Shown here in pieces: positions 1-5,981 of a DNA stretch of 13,244 bases (positions are counted from its first letter, which is position 1; each line of letters begins with the position of its first letter). The position numbers and the translations under genes were made by a program. Origin of the DNA: GCA-003244245 sp039924425 (GTDB lineage: Bacteria; Actinomycetota; Actinomycetes; Mycobacteriales; Pseudonocardiaceae); assembly GCA_039924425.1 (NCBI GenBank), contig JBDTAX010000111.1:1-13244 (forward strand), given 5' to 3'. The notes beneath the pieces are model-generated. The model saw only the letters and a list, made by a program, of their open reading frames with translations, had not been told where the DNA came from and did not search any database.

Positions 1-113
1 GTCCCGCCGCCGCTCATCGGTCGGCGATCCAGAGGACGCCGAGAAAACACGCCAGCCAGAAACTGCGGATCGACTGCGATCACGGCCAGCCGGTTGGTGT
101 CGTCATGGATCAC
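1..113 (-). pseudogene. Possible truncated hypothetical reading frame running off the left edge
   Basis: An open minus-strand frame can be read from a GTG at 113 to the window edge. It gives a protein-like stretch containing DDTNRLAVIAVDPQFLAGVF, with mostly G or C in third codon positions. I see no convincing ribosome binding site. The frame stays open upstream of the GTG, so the start is uncertain. It lies just downstream of, and in the same direction as, two decayed ORFs (161-452 and 473-768) and could be the third member of that decayed group. I do not recognise the family. It could also be a chance open frame in GC-rich DNA. Confidence 0.25.
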
Positions 114-160
114 CGGCGCGGCCGGCCCCGGTACCGAAGGTGGTGGCCGGCGTCCAGTCC

Positions 161-452
161 TTATTCGTCGGCCACCAGACTCAGCAGCAGCAGCTCATCG
201 AGCTGACGCAAGCACAACGTCGCCTTGCTGCGCACCCGGCACTGACGACCACCGCAACCCGAGCACCGACCCAGGCCTGCGGCAGGACTGACAGCGACCC
301 CACTGATCAACCGGATGATCCCTCAACAGTGAATACAGCGTGACCACCGCCCGACACTCCACCGAGCCGATCCCACCCGTACCGCGCGGTGACTCCACCA
401 CGGCACGCAGCACGCCGCGCAACGCCGCGCACAGCGGCTCGTCACGACCCAC
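161..452 (-). pseudogene. Decayed small conserved-type hypothetical protein (frameshifted)
   Basis: From a GTG at 452, with AGAGGTGGG overlapping just upstream, the minus strand reads as a plausible actinomycete protein: DEPLCAALRGVLRAVVESPR, then a segment with GSVECRAVVTLYSLLRDHP and a WGRCQSCRRPG cysteine motif. After about residue 65, near 243-255, the protein-like signal moves to the +1 frame, which continues CRVRSKATLCLRQLDELLLL and stops at TAA (161-163). One indel joins the halves into a protein of about 97 residues. The CxxC pair suggests metal binding, but that is inference. It follows the decayed ORF at 473-768 by about 20 nt, so the two probably formed an operon. Function unknown. 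A sequencing error would look the same. Confidence 0.5.
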
Positions 453-472
453 CTCTCCGGAGCATTTGAAAA

Positions 473-768
473 TCACGATTCCGTCTCCCAGGTCATTACT
501 TTGTTGAGCACGGTCAGTGCATCGCCGTCCACCCGATGCTCTATCAGTCCGTCGCCGGGAACGATCAGTGAGGATGTCCGCTCGCGCCACGCGAAACAAT
601 CTCGACCGAATCCCGCGATACGGATCATGTCCACCCAGTCACGCTCACTCGGCTTCCCACCAATGGCCCGTCCTCGCCCGGGGCGACCCGCCGGAACTCA
701 AAGCCACGCAGCTTGAGGTCATCGAGCAGTCGCTCCGCGATCACCAAATCCGGGCTATCAGCCTCCAT
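473..768 (-). pseudogene. Decayed small conserved-type hypothetical protein (frameshifted)
   Basis: From an ATG at 768, with GGGGTGG about 12 nt upstream, the frame reads MEADSPDLVIAERLLDDLKL and on through GFEFRRVAPGEDGPL. It then meets a stop soon after. The adjacent frame picks up the same style of protein (DWVDMIRIAGFGRDCFAWRE, then SSLIVPGDGLIEHRVDGDAL) and ends naturally at TGA (473-475). A single indel near 650-668 reconciles the two, giving roughly 98 residues. The combined sequence looks like a small soluble alpha/beta protein. I do not recognise a named family. It is followed closely by another decayed ORF on the same strand (161-452). Confidence 0.5.
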
Positions 769-1181
769 CGGGCACCACCCCATTCCGATTGGGGCTACCG
801 CTCTGTTGAGAGCCCGCCTGGCCCCGATGGAATCGCCAGCAGGAGCAAGACACGAAGTGACTGGATTCCAGGGTGGCCAGGCCCGCAGCGGACGCAACAG
901 AGCGGTGTACCCCGCACACCGCAGCATTGCGACCCGCATCCGCGCGGCCAGCGGCGACAGCATCACCGGCTGCCGCACGTCCCCGTCCAAGTTTCCGGTG
1001 ACCAGGTGACACGGTACGCTCCTTTCGGGTTCATCTCTTGTGGATCTGCATCCAGCGCCGGGCATCAAGACACGAGGCGCCTCCGGGTGGCGCGTGCGGG
1101 ACTTTCGCTAGCGTCTTGTGTTTGCTGTCGGTAGTCGAGCGACCGCGTGTGGTCGTGAAGAGCTGTCAAGGGGGGAGATCA
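769..1181. other. Gene-free stretch with possible minus-strand protein remnant
   Basis: No intact gene is supported here. On the minus strand a frame starting at ATG 963 or 939 begins MRVAMLRCAG. This resembles the N-terminal MRVGVLRCDG of the intact protein encoded at 8673-9152 on the minus strand, and the similarity fades within about 15 residues. The rest holds the upstream region of the regulator at 1182, including a small palindrome CGCTAGCG at 1106-1113, about 70 bp before the start codon. No convincing promoter hexamers were found. Confidence 0.4.
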
Positions 1182-2480
1182 GTGCTGGGCGATGCCAAAC
1201 TCGGTGTGGTACTGCGTGAGCTGCGGACAGTGCAGCAACTGACGCTGGACGCGGTGGCCCGGCAGGCCGGATGCGCTGAGTCGACCGTCTCGTGCGTAGA
1301 GTCTGGGCACCGTCGGCTTCATCCGTGGCTAGCCCAGGAGCTGGACCGGATTTATGGGACAGGCGGCGTGATTGCGTCGCTTGCGGCAGCGGGGGTCGCC
1401 GACAAGCCACACAACGAACTCGCTTCCGGGGTACCCGGTTCAGACGTGTTTGTTGTGTTACTGCCGGGAGGAGGTGCCGCGATGCCGCTGTCTCGGCGGG
1501 AGCTGCTGACAGCTCTTGGTGTCGGGATTGCGAGCGGCGAGTTGCAGGGCCAGTTCGAACGGGCACTAGATGACATTGGGTTGGATAGTGATCTCCTGCA
1601 GTATTTTGGAGATGCTTTTAATTGTTTCCAGGAGGCCGCTCGAGTGCTGCCGCCGCAACAGCTCATGGACGGACTGTTGGGTAATGTCGCCATCTTGGAT
1701 GGTCTACGCCGCCGAGCGGCCAAGCACGACAGTCAACGCTACAGCGCCCTACAAGCCCGCTACGCTGAGTCGTTGAGCTGGCTAAACGAAGAGGTAGGCG
1801 ATTTGCCGAGCTCAATGTACTGGATCGACCGGGCGTCACAATGGGCGCAGGCCGCTAATTGGTCAGCGATGACAGAGTACAGCTTCGTTCGGCGATCAAT
1901 GATGGTCATGAGCTTCTCCAGCGATGGGCGACGCGCCGTCGACCAAGCTCATCATGTACTCGATATGCCAGACGCCGCACCGCGCATGAAAGGACTGGCG
2001 GCCAAGCAGATGGCCTACGGCTACGCGCTTGCCGGAAATAGAGATGCCAGCCGCCATGCCCTCGATGCGGCTATGGACTGGCTTGCCCAACCGACCCGTG
2101 AGGACGACACGTTGCTCGGTCAACGCAGCGTGGTAGATGACGATTTGTTTGTCATCTTTCAAGCGACGTGTGATATCTATCTCGGCTACGGATCGCGCGT
2201 GATTCCGGTGCTTGAACCCAGACTGACGTCGTTGTCAAGGTCATCTGCCCGCACGGCCATAATTACTCGCTCTAAGCTTGCGCGAGCCTACGCTAACGCC
2301 GGTCAGCCCGCTGAAGCGTGCCGTTTGTCGTGGGAAACTCTTGAGGCCATTGAGCAGGTCGACTCACTATCCGCGCGCAGTGAGCTGCGCCGTACCGCGC
2401 GAGTACTTGATCGATGGCATGGCCGGAGCGATGTGCAAGACTTCTTGCGCCGACTGGATAGCCGTACAGCCATCACGTGA
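1182..2480 (+). CDS. XRE-family transcriptional regulator with long TPR-like C-terminal region
   Basis: The protein has 432 residues. Residues 1-60 form a helix-turn-helix of the Cro/C1 (XRE) type, with LGVVLRELRTVQQLTLDAVA and then AESTVSCVESGHRRL as the recognition part. From about residue 120 it is helical and rich in Ala, Leu and Trp (QARYAESLSWLNEE, YGYALAGNRDASRHALDAA), as in the TPR-like sensor halves of actinomycete XRE regulators. An internal SRRELLTALGVGIASG (104-119) looks like a twin-arginine stretch but is not N-terminal, so it is not read as a signal peptide. The GTG start at 1182 is preceded by GGGGGGAG at good spacing; the open frame extends upstream to 1038 without such a site. 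Third positions are less GC-rich than in the dehydrogenase operon, hinting at separate acquisition. The tail overlaps the convergent gene by 8 nt. Target genes are unknown. Confidence 0.85.
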   Translation: MLGDAKLGVVLRELRTVQQLTLDAVARQAGCAESTVSCVESGHRRLHPWLAQELDRIYGTGGVIASLAAAGVADKPHNELASGVPGSDVFVVLLPGGGAAMPLSRRELLTALGVGIASGELQGQFERALDDIGLDSDLLQYFGDAFNCFQEAARVLPPQQLMDGLLGNVAILDGLRRRAAKHDSQRYSALQARYAESLSWLNEEVGDLPSSMYWIDRASQWAQAANWSAMTEYSFVRRSMMVMSFSSDGRRAVDQAHHVLDMPDAAPRMKGLAAKQMAYGYALAGNRDASRHALDAAMDWLAQPTREDDTLLGQRSVVDDDLFVIFQATCDIYLGYGSRVIPVLEPRLTSLSRSSARTAIITRSKLARAYANAGQPAEACRLSWETLEAIEQVDSLSARSELRRTARVLDRWHGRSDVQDFLRRLDSRTAIT

Positions 2481-3189
2481 TATACCTCACCTCGAGCGAC
2501 TCCTCGCACACACCTCCATCAGCCGAACGCCGGGTGATGCGATAGGCACCGGCGCCCTTCCGGTCGGCAACGGCGGCGACAAGCTCGGTGCTCTCGTAGT
2601 GCAAACCAGCACCGGCGTCGGTGGCGTACCCGTCCGGCAGCGCCCCAGAAGCGATGCACCGCTGAAAGAGTTCGCGCCGCTCACCGTAGTGAACCGCGTT
2701 CGAGTACGGCACGAAACCAAGCCCATCCGCGAGAGGCCGGACGTCCCCGAACGAGTCGGTGGTGCCGCCAGAGTGCCAACACAGTGACCCCGCCGACTCC
2801 CCGGCAAGCACAACACCACTTTGCCAGCAGTCTCGCATTATCTCATCAAGAGCGTGCGTCCGCCAGACAGCAAGTAAGTTAGCCACGCTGCCCCGGTCCA
2901 CCCAAACCACGTCTTGTTTCTTCAGGTTGGCCGACACGTCGCCCACATTCGGTTTCTCGAATAACGAGAGATGGCTTGCGTCCACACCGCTATCCGTAAA
3001 TGCCGAATAGAAGCTATCAATGCTTGTTTGTCGGTCACCGGTGCCGGTGGTCAGGAAACATAGCTTCGGGCGCGCCGGACCGCCCGCCAGGTCAAACGCG
3101 TATCGAAATATGGGCGATGGCCGCCAAGGGTCCCGAACTCGATTGAACCCCATAGACGTAGCCAGAATAGTCGGTCTCTCGGCGGACAC
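2473..3189 (-). CDS. Peptidase E-like (S51 family) serine hydrolase
   Basis: The 238-residue product matches the size and layout of peptidase E-like proteins, cytoplasmic serine peptidases of which the enterobacterial form cleaves Asp-X dipeptides. Visible landmarks are the VWVDRGSVANLLAVWR segment (residues 95-110), the nucleophile elbow AGESAGS with Ser132, the VHYGERRELF motif with a conserved-looking His167, and LHYESTEL near 196-203. Many homologues have GGG before the NLLA segment where this one has VDRGS; that is a variation, not an obvious loss of catalytic residues. The GTG start at 3189 has AAGGAGAGG upstream. That ribosome binding site overlaps the stop of the broken XRE/integrase frame at 3202. 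Substrate specificity cannot be told from sequence. Confidence 0.85.
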   Translation of the reverse strand: MSAERPTILATSMGFNRVRDPWRPSPIFRYAFDLAGGPARPKLCFLTTGTGDRQTSIDSFYSAFTDSGVDASHLSLFEKPNVGDVSANLKKQDVVWVDRGSVANLLAVWRTHALDEIMRDCWQSGVVLAGESAGSLCWHSGGTTDSFGDVRPLADGLGFVPYSNAVHYGERRELFQRCIASGALPDGYATDAGAGLHYESTELVAAVADRKGAGAYRITRRSADGGVCEESLEVRYIT

Positions 3190-3201
3190 AGCGGCCTCTC
3201 C

Positions 3202-3342
3202 TTAGTCCATAGAACCCAGACGACGCTTGGGCATGCGGGAACCGAGGATCTCGGCCGCCTTGCGGTCGGACGCCGCGACCCACGCGGCGTAGACACGCAG
3301 CGTGGTCGCGCCTCTTCCACCGTGGCCGAGGCGCCGCACGAT
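3202..3342 (-). pseudogene. C-terminal fragment of a tyrosine recombinase/integrase
   Basis: The last 46 residues of this minus-strand frame read RRLGHGGRGATTLRVYAAWV followed by AASDRKAAEIL. This is the typical end of actinobacterial phage/ICE integrases: the LGH box histidine, then TTLxVY with the nucleophile tyrosine, then an Ala/Asp-rich helix. All upstream integrase parts (the Arg-Lys-HxxR box and the core-binding domain) are absent. In their place the frame runs upstream into the ALTQPI tail of an XRE regulator. The fragment cannot be an active recombinase. Its stop codon lies inside the ribosome binding region of the peptidase gene. Confidence 0.6.
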
Positions 3343-3628
3343 CGGTTGTGTCAGTGCCCGGTACAGCAGCAGGCCAGCATCGGGCATGCTCGGCCGATCG
3401 CTGGCCAGAAGCTCCCGGTGTGTCGATCAGCCTGGACAGCGGCACGTTGAGCACCTGGGCGAGCTGAGCCAACACGGGGATGGTGGGAAGCTTCTTGCCA
3501 CGTTCGATCTGGTACAGGTAGTCGGTCGTGATACCGCTCAAGCCCGCCACAACCTCCCGCGTCCGGTGCTTGGCCGCGCGAGCCGCGTGCACCCGCGCAC
3601 CGATCACCTGGGCACACTGCTCGTCCAT
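3343..3628 (-). pseudogene. Truncated, frameshifted XRE-family regulator
   Basis: The ATG at 3628 has GGGGAGGGG upstream. It opens MDEQCAQVIGARVHAARAAK and continues through a clear helix-turn-helix with ITTDYLYQIERGKKLPTIPV, typical of a common actinomycete XRE subfamily. After about residue 70 (LSRLIDT, near 3418) the frame loses protein character. The +1 frame continues HRELLASDRPSMPDAGLLLY and ends in RALTQPI, the linker expected in this subfamily. At about 3342 the sequence changes to an integrase C-terminus. The regulator has thus lost its C-terminal sensor region and carries a frameshift. The unshifted frame stays open to 3092, overlapping the peptidase gene by about 100 nt, so a 178-residue product is formally possible. 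It diverges from the HAD gene across 82 bp. Confidence 0.65.
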
Positions 3629-3710
3629 CCCGTCATCCCCTCCCCGGAGGCGTGAGCGGCACAGATCGTACGCCGCCTGCACCAGTGGTGAAGGGTGGCA
3701 GACTGCGCCC

Positions 3711-4442
3711 ATGTCCGCCGCGTCCACCTGTCGGCATGCGCCGCGCCTGCTCGTGCTGTGGGACCTCGACCACACCCTGATCGAAACACGGGGCGTCGGC
3801 CGCGCCATCTACGAGCGAGCATTCCCCGCCGCCACCGGCACACCGCTCACTACACTGGCGTCGATCTCCGGTCGGACTGAGCTGGACATCATGGCCGAAA
3901 GCTTGCGGCTCAACGACATCGCGCCAACCGAAGAAACGATCACGCGGTTGGCGCGAGCCTTGGTTCGGAGTTACCACGATGCACGGGATGAGCTGCGCAG
4001 GGTGGGCCGCGCTCTGCCCGGCGCGCACGACACGCTCGCCAGCCTGGCGCACAGCCCGACCGTCTACCAGAGCGTGTTGACCGGCAACCTGCGCGACGTG
4101 GCCCGCATCAAACTCGAAGTCTTCGACCTGGACCACTACCTCGACCTCGACGCCGGAGCCTACGGCGACGACGATCCCGAACGGCCCAAGCTGGTCGTGA
4201 TCGCCCAGCGGCGAGCAGCCGAACGAACCGGCGTGGTGTTCGGCAACGACGCCACAGTGCTGATCGGCGACACACCGAAAGACGTCGAAGCGGGGCTAGC
4301 GGCCGGCGTACGCGTGATCGGGGTAGCCACCGGCAAGACAAGCACGCAGGCGCTGCGAGACGCCGGCGCACCACACGCCGTGGCCAACCTCACCGAGTGT
4401 CACGTCCTTCTGAACCACTTGATTCACGACAGCGGTACGTGA
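3711..4442 (+). CDS. HAD-superfamily hydrolase (phosphatase-like)
   Basis: This is a 243-residue cytoplasmic protein of the haloacid dehalogenase superfamily. Motif I is LVLWDLDHTLIE, with nucleophile Asp18 and Asp20. A helical cap follows (about 28-105). Motif II is SVLTGN with Thr124, the motif-III-type Lys is in ERPKLVVIAQ (Lys160), and the metal-binding motif IV is LIGDTPKDVEAGLAAG (Asp187, Asp191). All catalytic residues are present, so phosphatase activity on a small phosphorylated substrate is likely; the substrate is unknown. The ATG at 3711 is chosen because the fold begins right after it; AGGGTGG lies about 13 nt upstream. The frame extends upstream to 3528, but that stretch is the reverse of the XRE gene. 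It sits next to the tRNA-Arg scar and is probably cargo of the decayed element. Confidence 0.85.
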   Translation: MSAASTCRHAPRLLVLWDLDHTLIETRGVGRAIYERAFPAATGTPLTTLASISGRTELDIMAESLRLNDIAPTEETITRLARALVRSYHDARDELRRVGRALPGAHDTLASLAHSPTVYQSVLTGNLRDVARIKLEVFDLDHYLDLDAGAYGDDDPERPKLVVIAQRRAAERTGVVFGNDATVLIGDTPKDVEAGLAAGVRVIGVATGKTSTQALRDAGAPHAVANLTECHVLLNHLIHDSGT

Positions 4443-4587
4443 TTACCATGAAACAGCCAGCCGGGTCGCGGACGAACTCACTGGTGCGCAGGCAGTAGGC
4501 GTGGTGCGGATCGTGGTGCGAACTGGGGCACAATCATACCTCAGGACGGCCGTGGTGCAACGCTCGACGAACTGTAGCCGCTGGTAG
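4441..4587 (+). pseudogene. Possible C-terminal tail of a second integrase
   Basis: A plus-strand frame without a start codon overlaps the HAD stop codon and reads DYHETASRVADELTGAQAVG, then VVRIVVRTGAQ, ending at TAG. The HETASRVADEL helix and the position of the stop, about 28 nt before a tRNA 3' fragment oriented the same way, fit the tail of an integrase whose gene ends beside its attachment site, as in many actinomycete integrative elements. The nucleophile tyrosine region is not visible, so this is suggestive only. A chance open frame is the alternative. Confidence 0.3.
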
Positions 4588-4614
4588 CGAGGGTAGGGAC
4601 CGGTGTCGCAGCTC

Positions 4615-4659
4615 TTCCTAAACCGTGTGTCGCAGGTTCGAATCCTGCCGGGTGCACCA
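4615..4659 (+). other. 3' fragment of tRNA-Arg (anticodon CCT): probable attR-type scar
   Basis: The sequence contains a CCT anticodon (4617-4619) in a TTCCTAA loop, a complete T-arm (CGCAGGTTCGAATCCTGCCG, 4631-4650) and an acceptor end GGTGCACCA. This matches the 3' half of actinobacterial tRNA-Arg(CCU). The D-arm and the 5' acceptor strand are missing upstream, so it is not a functional tRNA. A half-tRNA of this kind is left at the far end of elements that integrate into the 3' end of a tRNA gene. The orientation puts the element on the left (lower coordinates) and old chromosome on the right. A 9-bp direct repeat GTGTCGCAG occurs at 4603-4611 and 4627-4635, spanning the junction. Confidence 0.75.
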
Positions 4660-4720
4660 CCACTCACCAGGAGAAACCAGCCTTGAACAGCATAAACTCC
4701 GCTCAAGGCAGATCTTGTGT

Positions 4721-4756
4721 TCTGCCACTGTCTGCCGTCATCAGGCCCCATCTGCC
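4721..4756 (+). repeat. Three helically phased TCTGCC repeats beside the tRNA scar
   Basis: TCTGCC occurs at 4721, 4731 and 4751, spaced 10 and 20 bp, so on one face of the helix. The copies extend as TCTGCCACTG, TCTGCCGTCA and TCTGCCACCG. They start about 60 bp beyond the tRNA-Arg 3' end. Phased short repeats flanking an attachment core can be integrase arm-type sites, but on the chromosomal side of an attR this would be unexpected. The function is inference. Confidence 0.35.
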
Positions 4757-4951
4757 ACCGTTCGCGAAACCATCGCGAAACGGAGAGCAGCCCTAGGGAC
4801 CCCTGTGGATCAACCCGTACGGCCCCGTCACGTCACTTCCACTGACGGCTGACTGAAAATGATCACTTGTGAGGCCCAGTGTGGAAGGCTGTGCCCGATG
4901 CGCCGTCAGGGGCTTCGATCTGCGGTCGGGTCGGGTCAGGGGGCACCGTTG

Positions 4952-4965
4952 TTAACCGTGGTTAA
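4952..4965 (+). promoter_or_regulatory. Short palindrome upstream of the thioredoxin-like gene
   Basis: TTAACC-GT-GGTTAA is a perfect 6-bp inverted repeat with a 2-bp spacer. It is AT-rich in a GC-rich setting and lies 63 bp before the ATG at 5029. The size and position fit an operator for a dimeric regulator. No regulator is identified. Confidence 0.35.
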
Positions 4966-5028
4966 TGGCATACGCGGGGTAAGCGACGTGCACGATGGTG
5001 CATCGGCACAACGACATGAAGGGATGCT

Positions 5029-5400
5029 ATGGCCACCCAGACCCTGACTGAAGCGAACTTCGATGAGGTAGTCATCGGCAACGATGTGGTTTTCGTCTGT
5101 TTCTGTGACTCCTCGTCCGAGGGCTGCCGCAGGTTCGCGCCGACGTTCGCAGCGTCCTCGACCAAGCATCCCGACGTCGTCTACGGCACGGTCGACGTCG
5201 AGGCCGAGCGGGGCTTGGCGGCCGCTGCCACCATCAGCAGGAGCCCCACCATCATGGCGTACCGGAAGGGTGTGCTGGTGTACTCGCAGCCGGACGGGCT
5301 GCTCCCGGAGACGCTGGAGGACGTGGTCACACAGGTGAAGGCCATAGACCTGAACGACGACCGCGAAGACCTGGACCAAGCACGCAACCAGCCAGCGTGA
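5029..5400 (+). CDS. Thioredoxin-fold protein lacking the CxxC motif
   Basis: The protein has 123 residues. It follows the thioredoxin plan: N-terminal TLTEANFDEVV, the strand VVFVCFCDSSS, then CRRFAPTF, the cis-proline loop SRSPTIMAYR (Pro73), and a C-terminal helix ending in an acidic tail. Where thioredoxins have WCGPC this one has SSEGC (residues 29-33). The nucleophilic first cysteine is Ser30 and the Trp is gone, while the second cysteine (Cys33) remains, and there are extra cysteines at 24 and 26. It should not work as an ordinary disulfide reductase; a monothiol, binding or chaperone role is possible. GAAGGGA lies just upstream of the ATG. It stands alone, with no redox partner gene in view. 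Confidence 0.85.
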   Translation: MATQTLTEANFDEVVIGNDVVFVCFCDSSSEGCRRFAPTFAASSTKHPDVVYGTVDVEAERGLAAAATISRSPTIMAYRKGVLVYSQPDGLLPETLEDVVTQVKAIDLNDDREDLDQARNQPA

Positions 5401-5714
5401 GAGTAAGCGAAACACACGGTCGGTGGACTGTTTCGGAGGACCTTTCCCACGGCGCGGCCACGGGGAGAGTCCACCCGGGAGTTCCCTGGACGATCTGGTA
5501 CGAACGCCCATGCCTACTCGATCAAGCTGGTCTGCCCCTCGCGTGTAAGTCATGGGCGCTCCGTGTGCCGCAGTGCGCCCATGACGTCCCGCCTAGAGAG
5601 ACCTTCGGAGGTGGCCTGGAGTCATCTACCGTCGTCCCCGGGCCGTTGCTACACGACTGCTATGCCTGTTGAGCACCTCGGTGTGCACGCGGATCGGCCG
5701 TGCGTCCGCGTGCC
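5401..5714. other. Gene-free stretch between the thioredoxin-like gene and the IS remnant
   Basis: No reading frame here resembles a protein. The only structure seen is the 11-bp inverted repeat at 5549-5585. The right limit is the presumed outer end of the IS21-like remnant. Confidence 0.45.
5549..5585. repeat. 11-bp perfect inverted repeat
   Basis: GTCATGGGCGC (5549-5559) is repeated in inverse as GCGCCCATGAC (5575-5585), with a 15-nt loop. There is no T-run after either arm and it lies about 150 bp past the thioredoxin-like stop, so a simple terminator is not obvious. Confidence 0.45.
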
Positions 5715-5721
5715 TGTCAAG

Positions 5722-5814
5722 GGACAGCTCGACTTCCCTGTGGGCGGACAGTTGATCTCCCTGTTGGTGGACAGCTTATGTCCCTGTCCGCGGTCAGCTG
5801 ATCTCCTGTTGATC
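5722..5814 (+). repeat. Four tandem ~23-bp terminal repeats of the IS21-like element
   Basis: Copies start at 5722, 5746, 5769 and 5792. The first three begin GGACAG and contain CCCTGT about 15 bp in; the fourth is a weaker copy beginning GGTCAG. The 23-24 bp period is just over two helical turns. The last copy abuts the istB stop codon. This matches the multiple end repeats known for IS21-type elements. Confidence 0.65.
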
Positions 5815-5981
5815 TAGGTTAAGGGGACCACCCCCCTCCCGGTGGTGGCCTCGGCCAGGCGCAGGCTGGTGCCCTCGGTGAGCACGATGTGCGCGTGGTG
5901 GAGCAGCCGGTCGACGGTGGCGGTGGCCAGGGTTTTGGGCATGATCGTGTCGAACCCCGACGGGTGCAGGTTGCTGGTGAC
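5814..5981 (-). pseudogene. istB: istB remnant, C-terminal end of the IS21 helper ATPase
   Basis: The minus-strand frame ends VTSNLHPSGFDTIMPKTLAT, then a segment with VDRLLHHAHIVLTEGTSLRL, and stops at TAG (5814-5816). This is the typical C-terminus of IstB-like AAA+ ATPases, covering the sensor-type TSN motif and the DRLLHHA helix. About 55 residues remain of roughly 250. The Walker A and B regions are missing, because upstream of about 5981 the frame loses all similarity. The fragment cannot support transposition. Confidence 0.7.

Larger units (their letters stand above)
4660..5028. other. Gene-free stretch to the right of the tRNA scar
   Basis: No coding frame has convincing protein character. 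It contains a 7-bp inverted repeat (GCCTTGA at 4680-4686 against TCAAGGC at 4703-4709), three phased TCTGCC repeats (4721-4756), a TCGCGAAAC direct repeat around 4763-4781, and a short palindrome at 4952-4965 before the thioredoxin-like gene. The latter part is presumably that gene's promoter region. Confidence 0.5.
5715..5981 (-). mobile_element. Remnant of one end of an IS21-family insertion sequence
   Basis: The remnant comprises the istB 3' end (5814-5981) and the adjoining non-coding end with four tandem ~23-bp repeats (5722-5814). IS21-family elements carry multiple repeated transposase-binding sites at their ends and an istA-istB operon whose istB ends close to one terminus; this arrangement fits. 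The outer end is placed at TGTCAAGG (5715), which is inferred. The rest of the element (istA, most of istB, the other end) is not in the window. Confidence 0.65.

Noticed and set aside
104..119. Residues 104-119 of the 1182-2480 protein (SRRELLTALGVGIASG) as a Tat signal
   Set aside because: The coordinates given here are residue numbers. The motif is internal, after the helix-turn-helix, so it cannot act as an export signal; similar internal stretches occur in cytoplasmic XRE regulators.
4443..4751. Minus-strand ORF with GAPGRIRTCDTRFRK
   Set aside because: This peptide is the well-known artefact of translating the reverse strand of a tRNA 3' end; here it coincides with the tRNA-Arg fragment.
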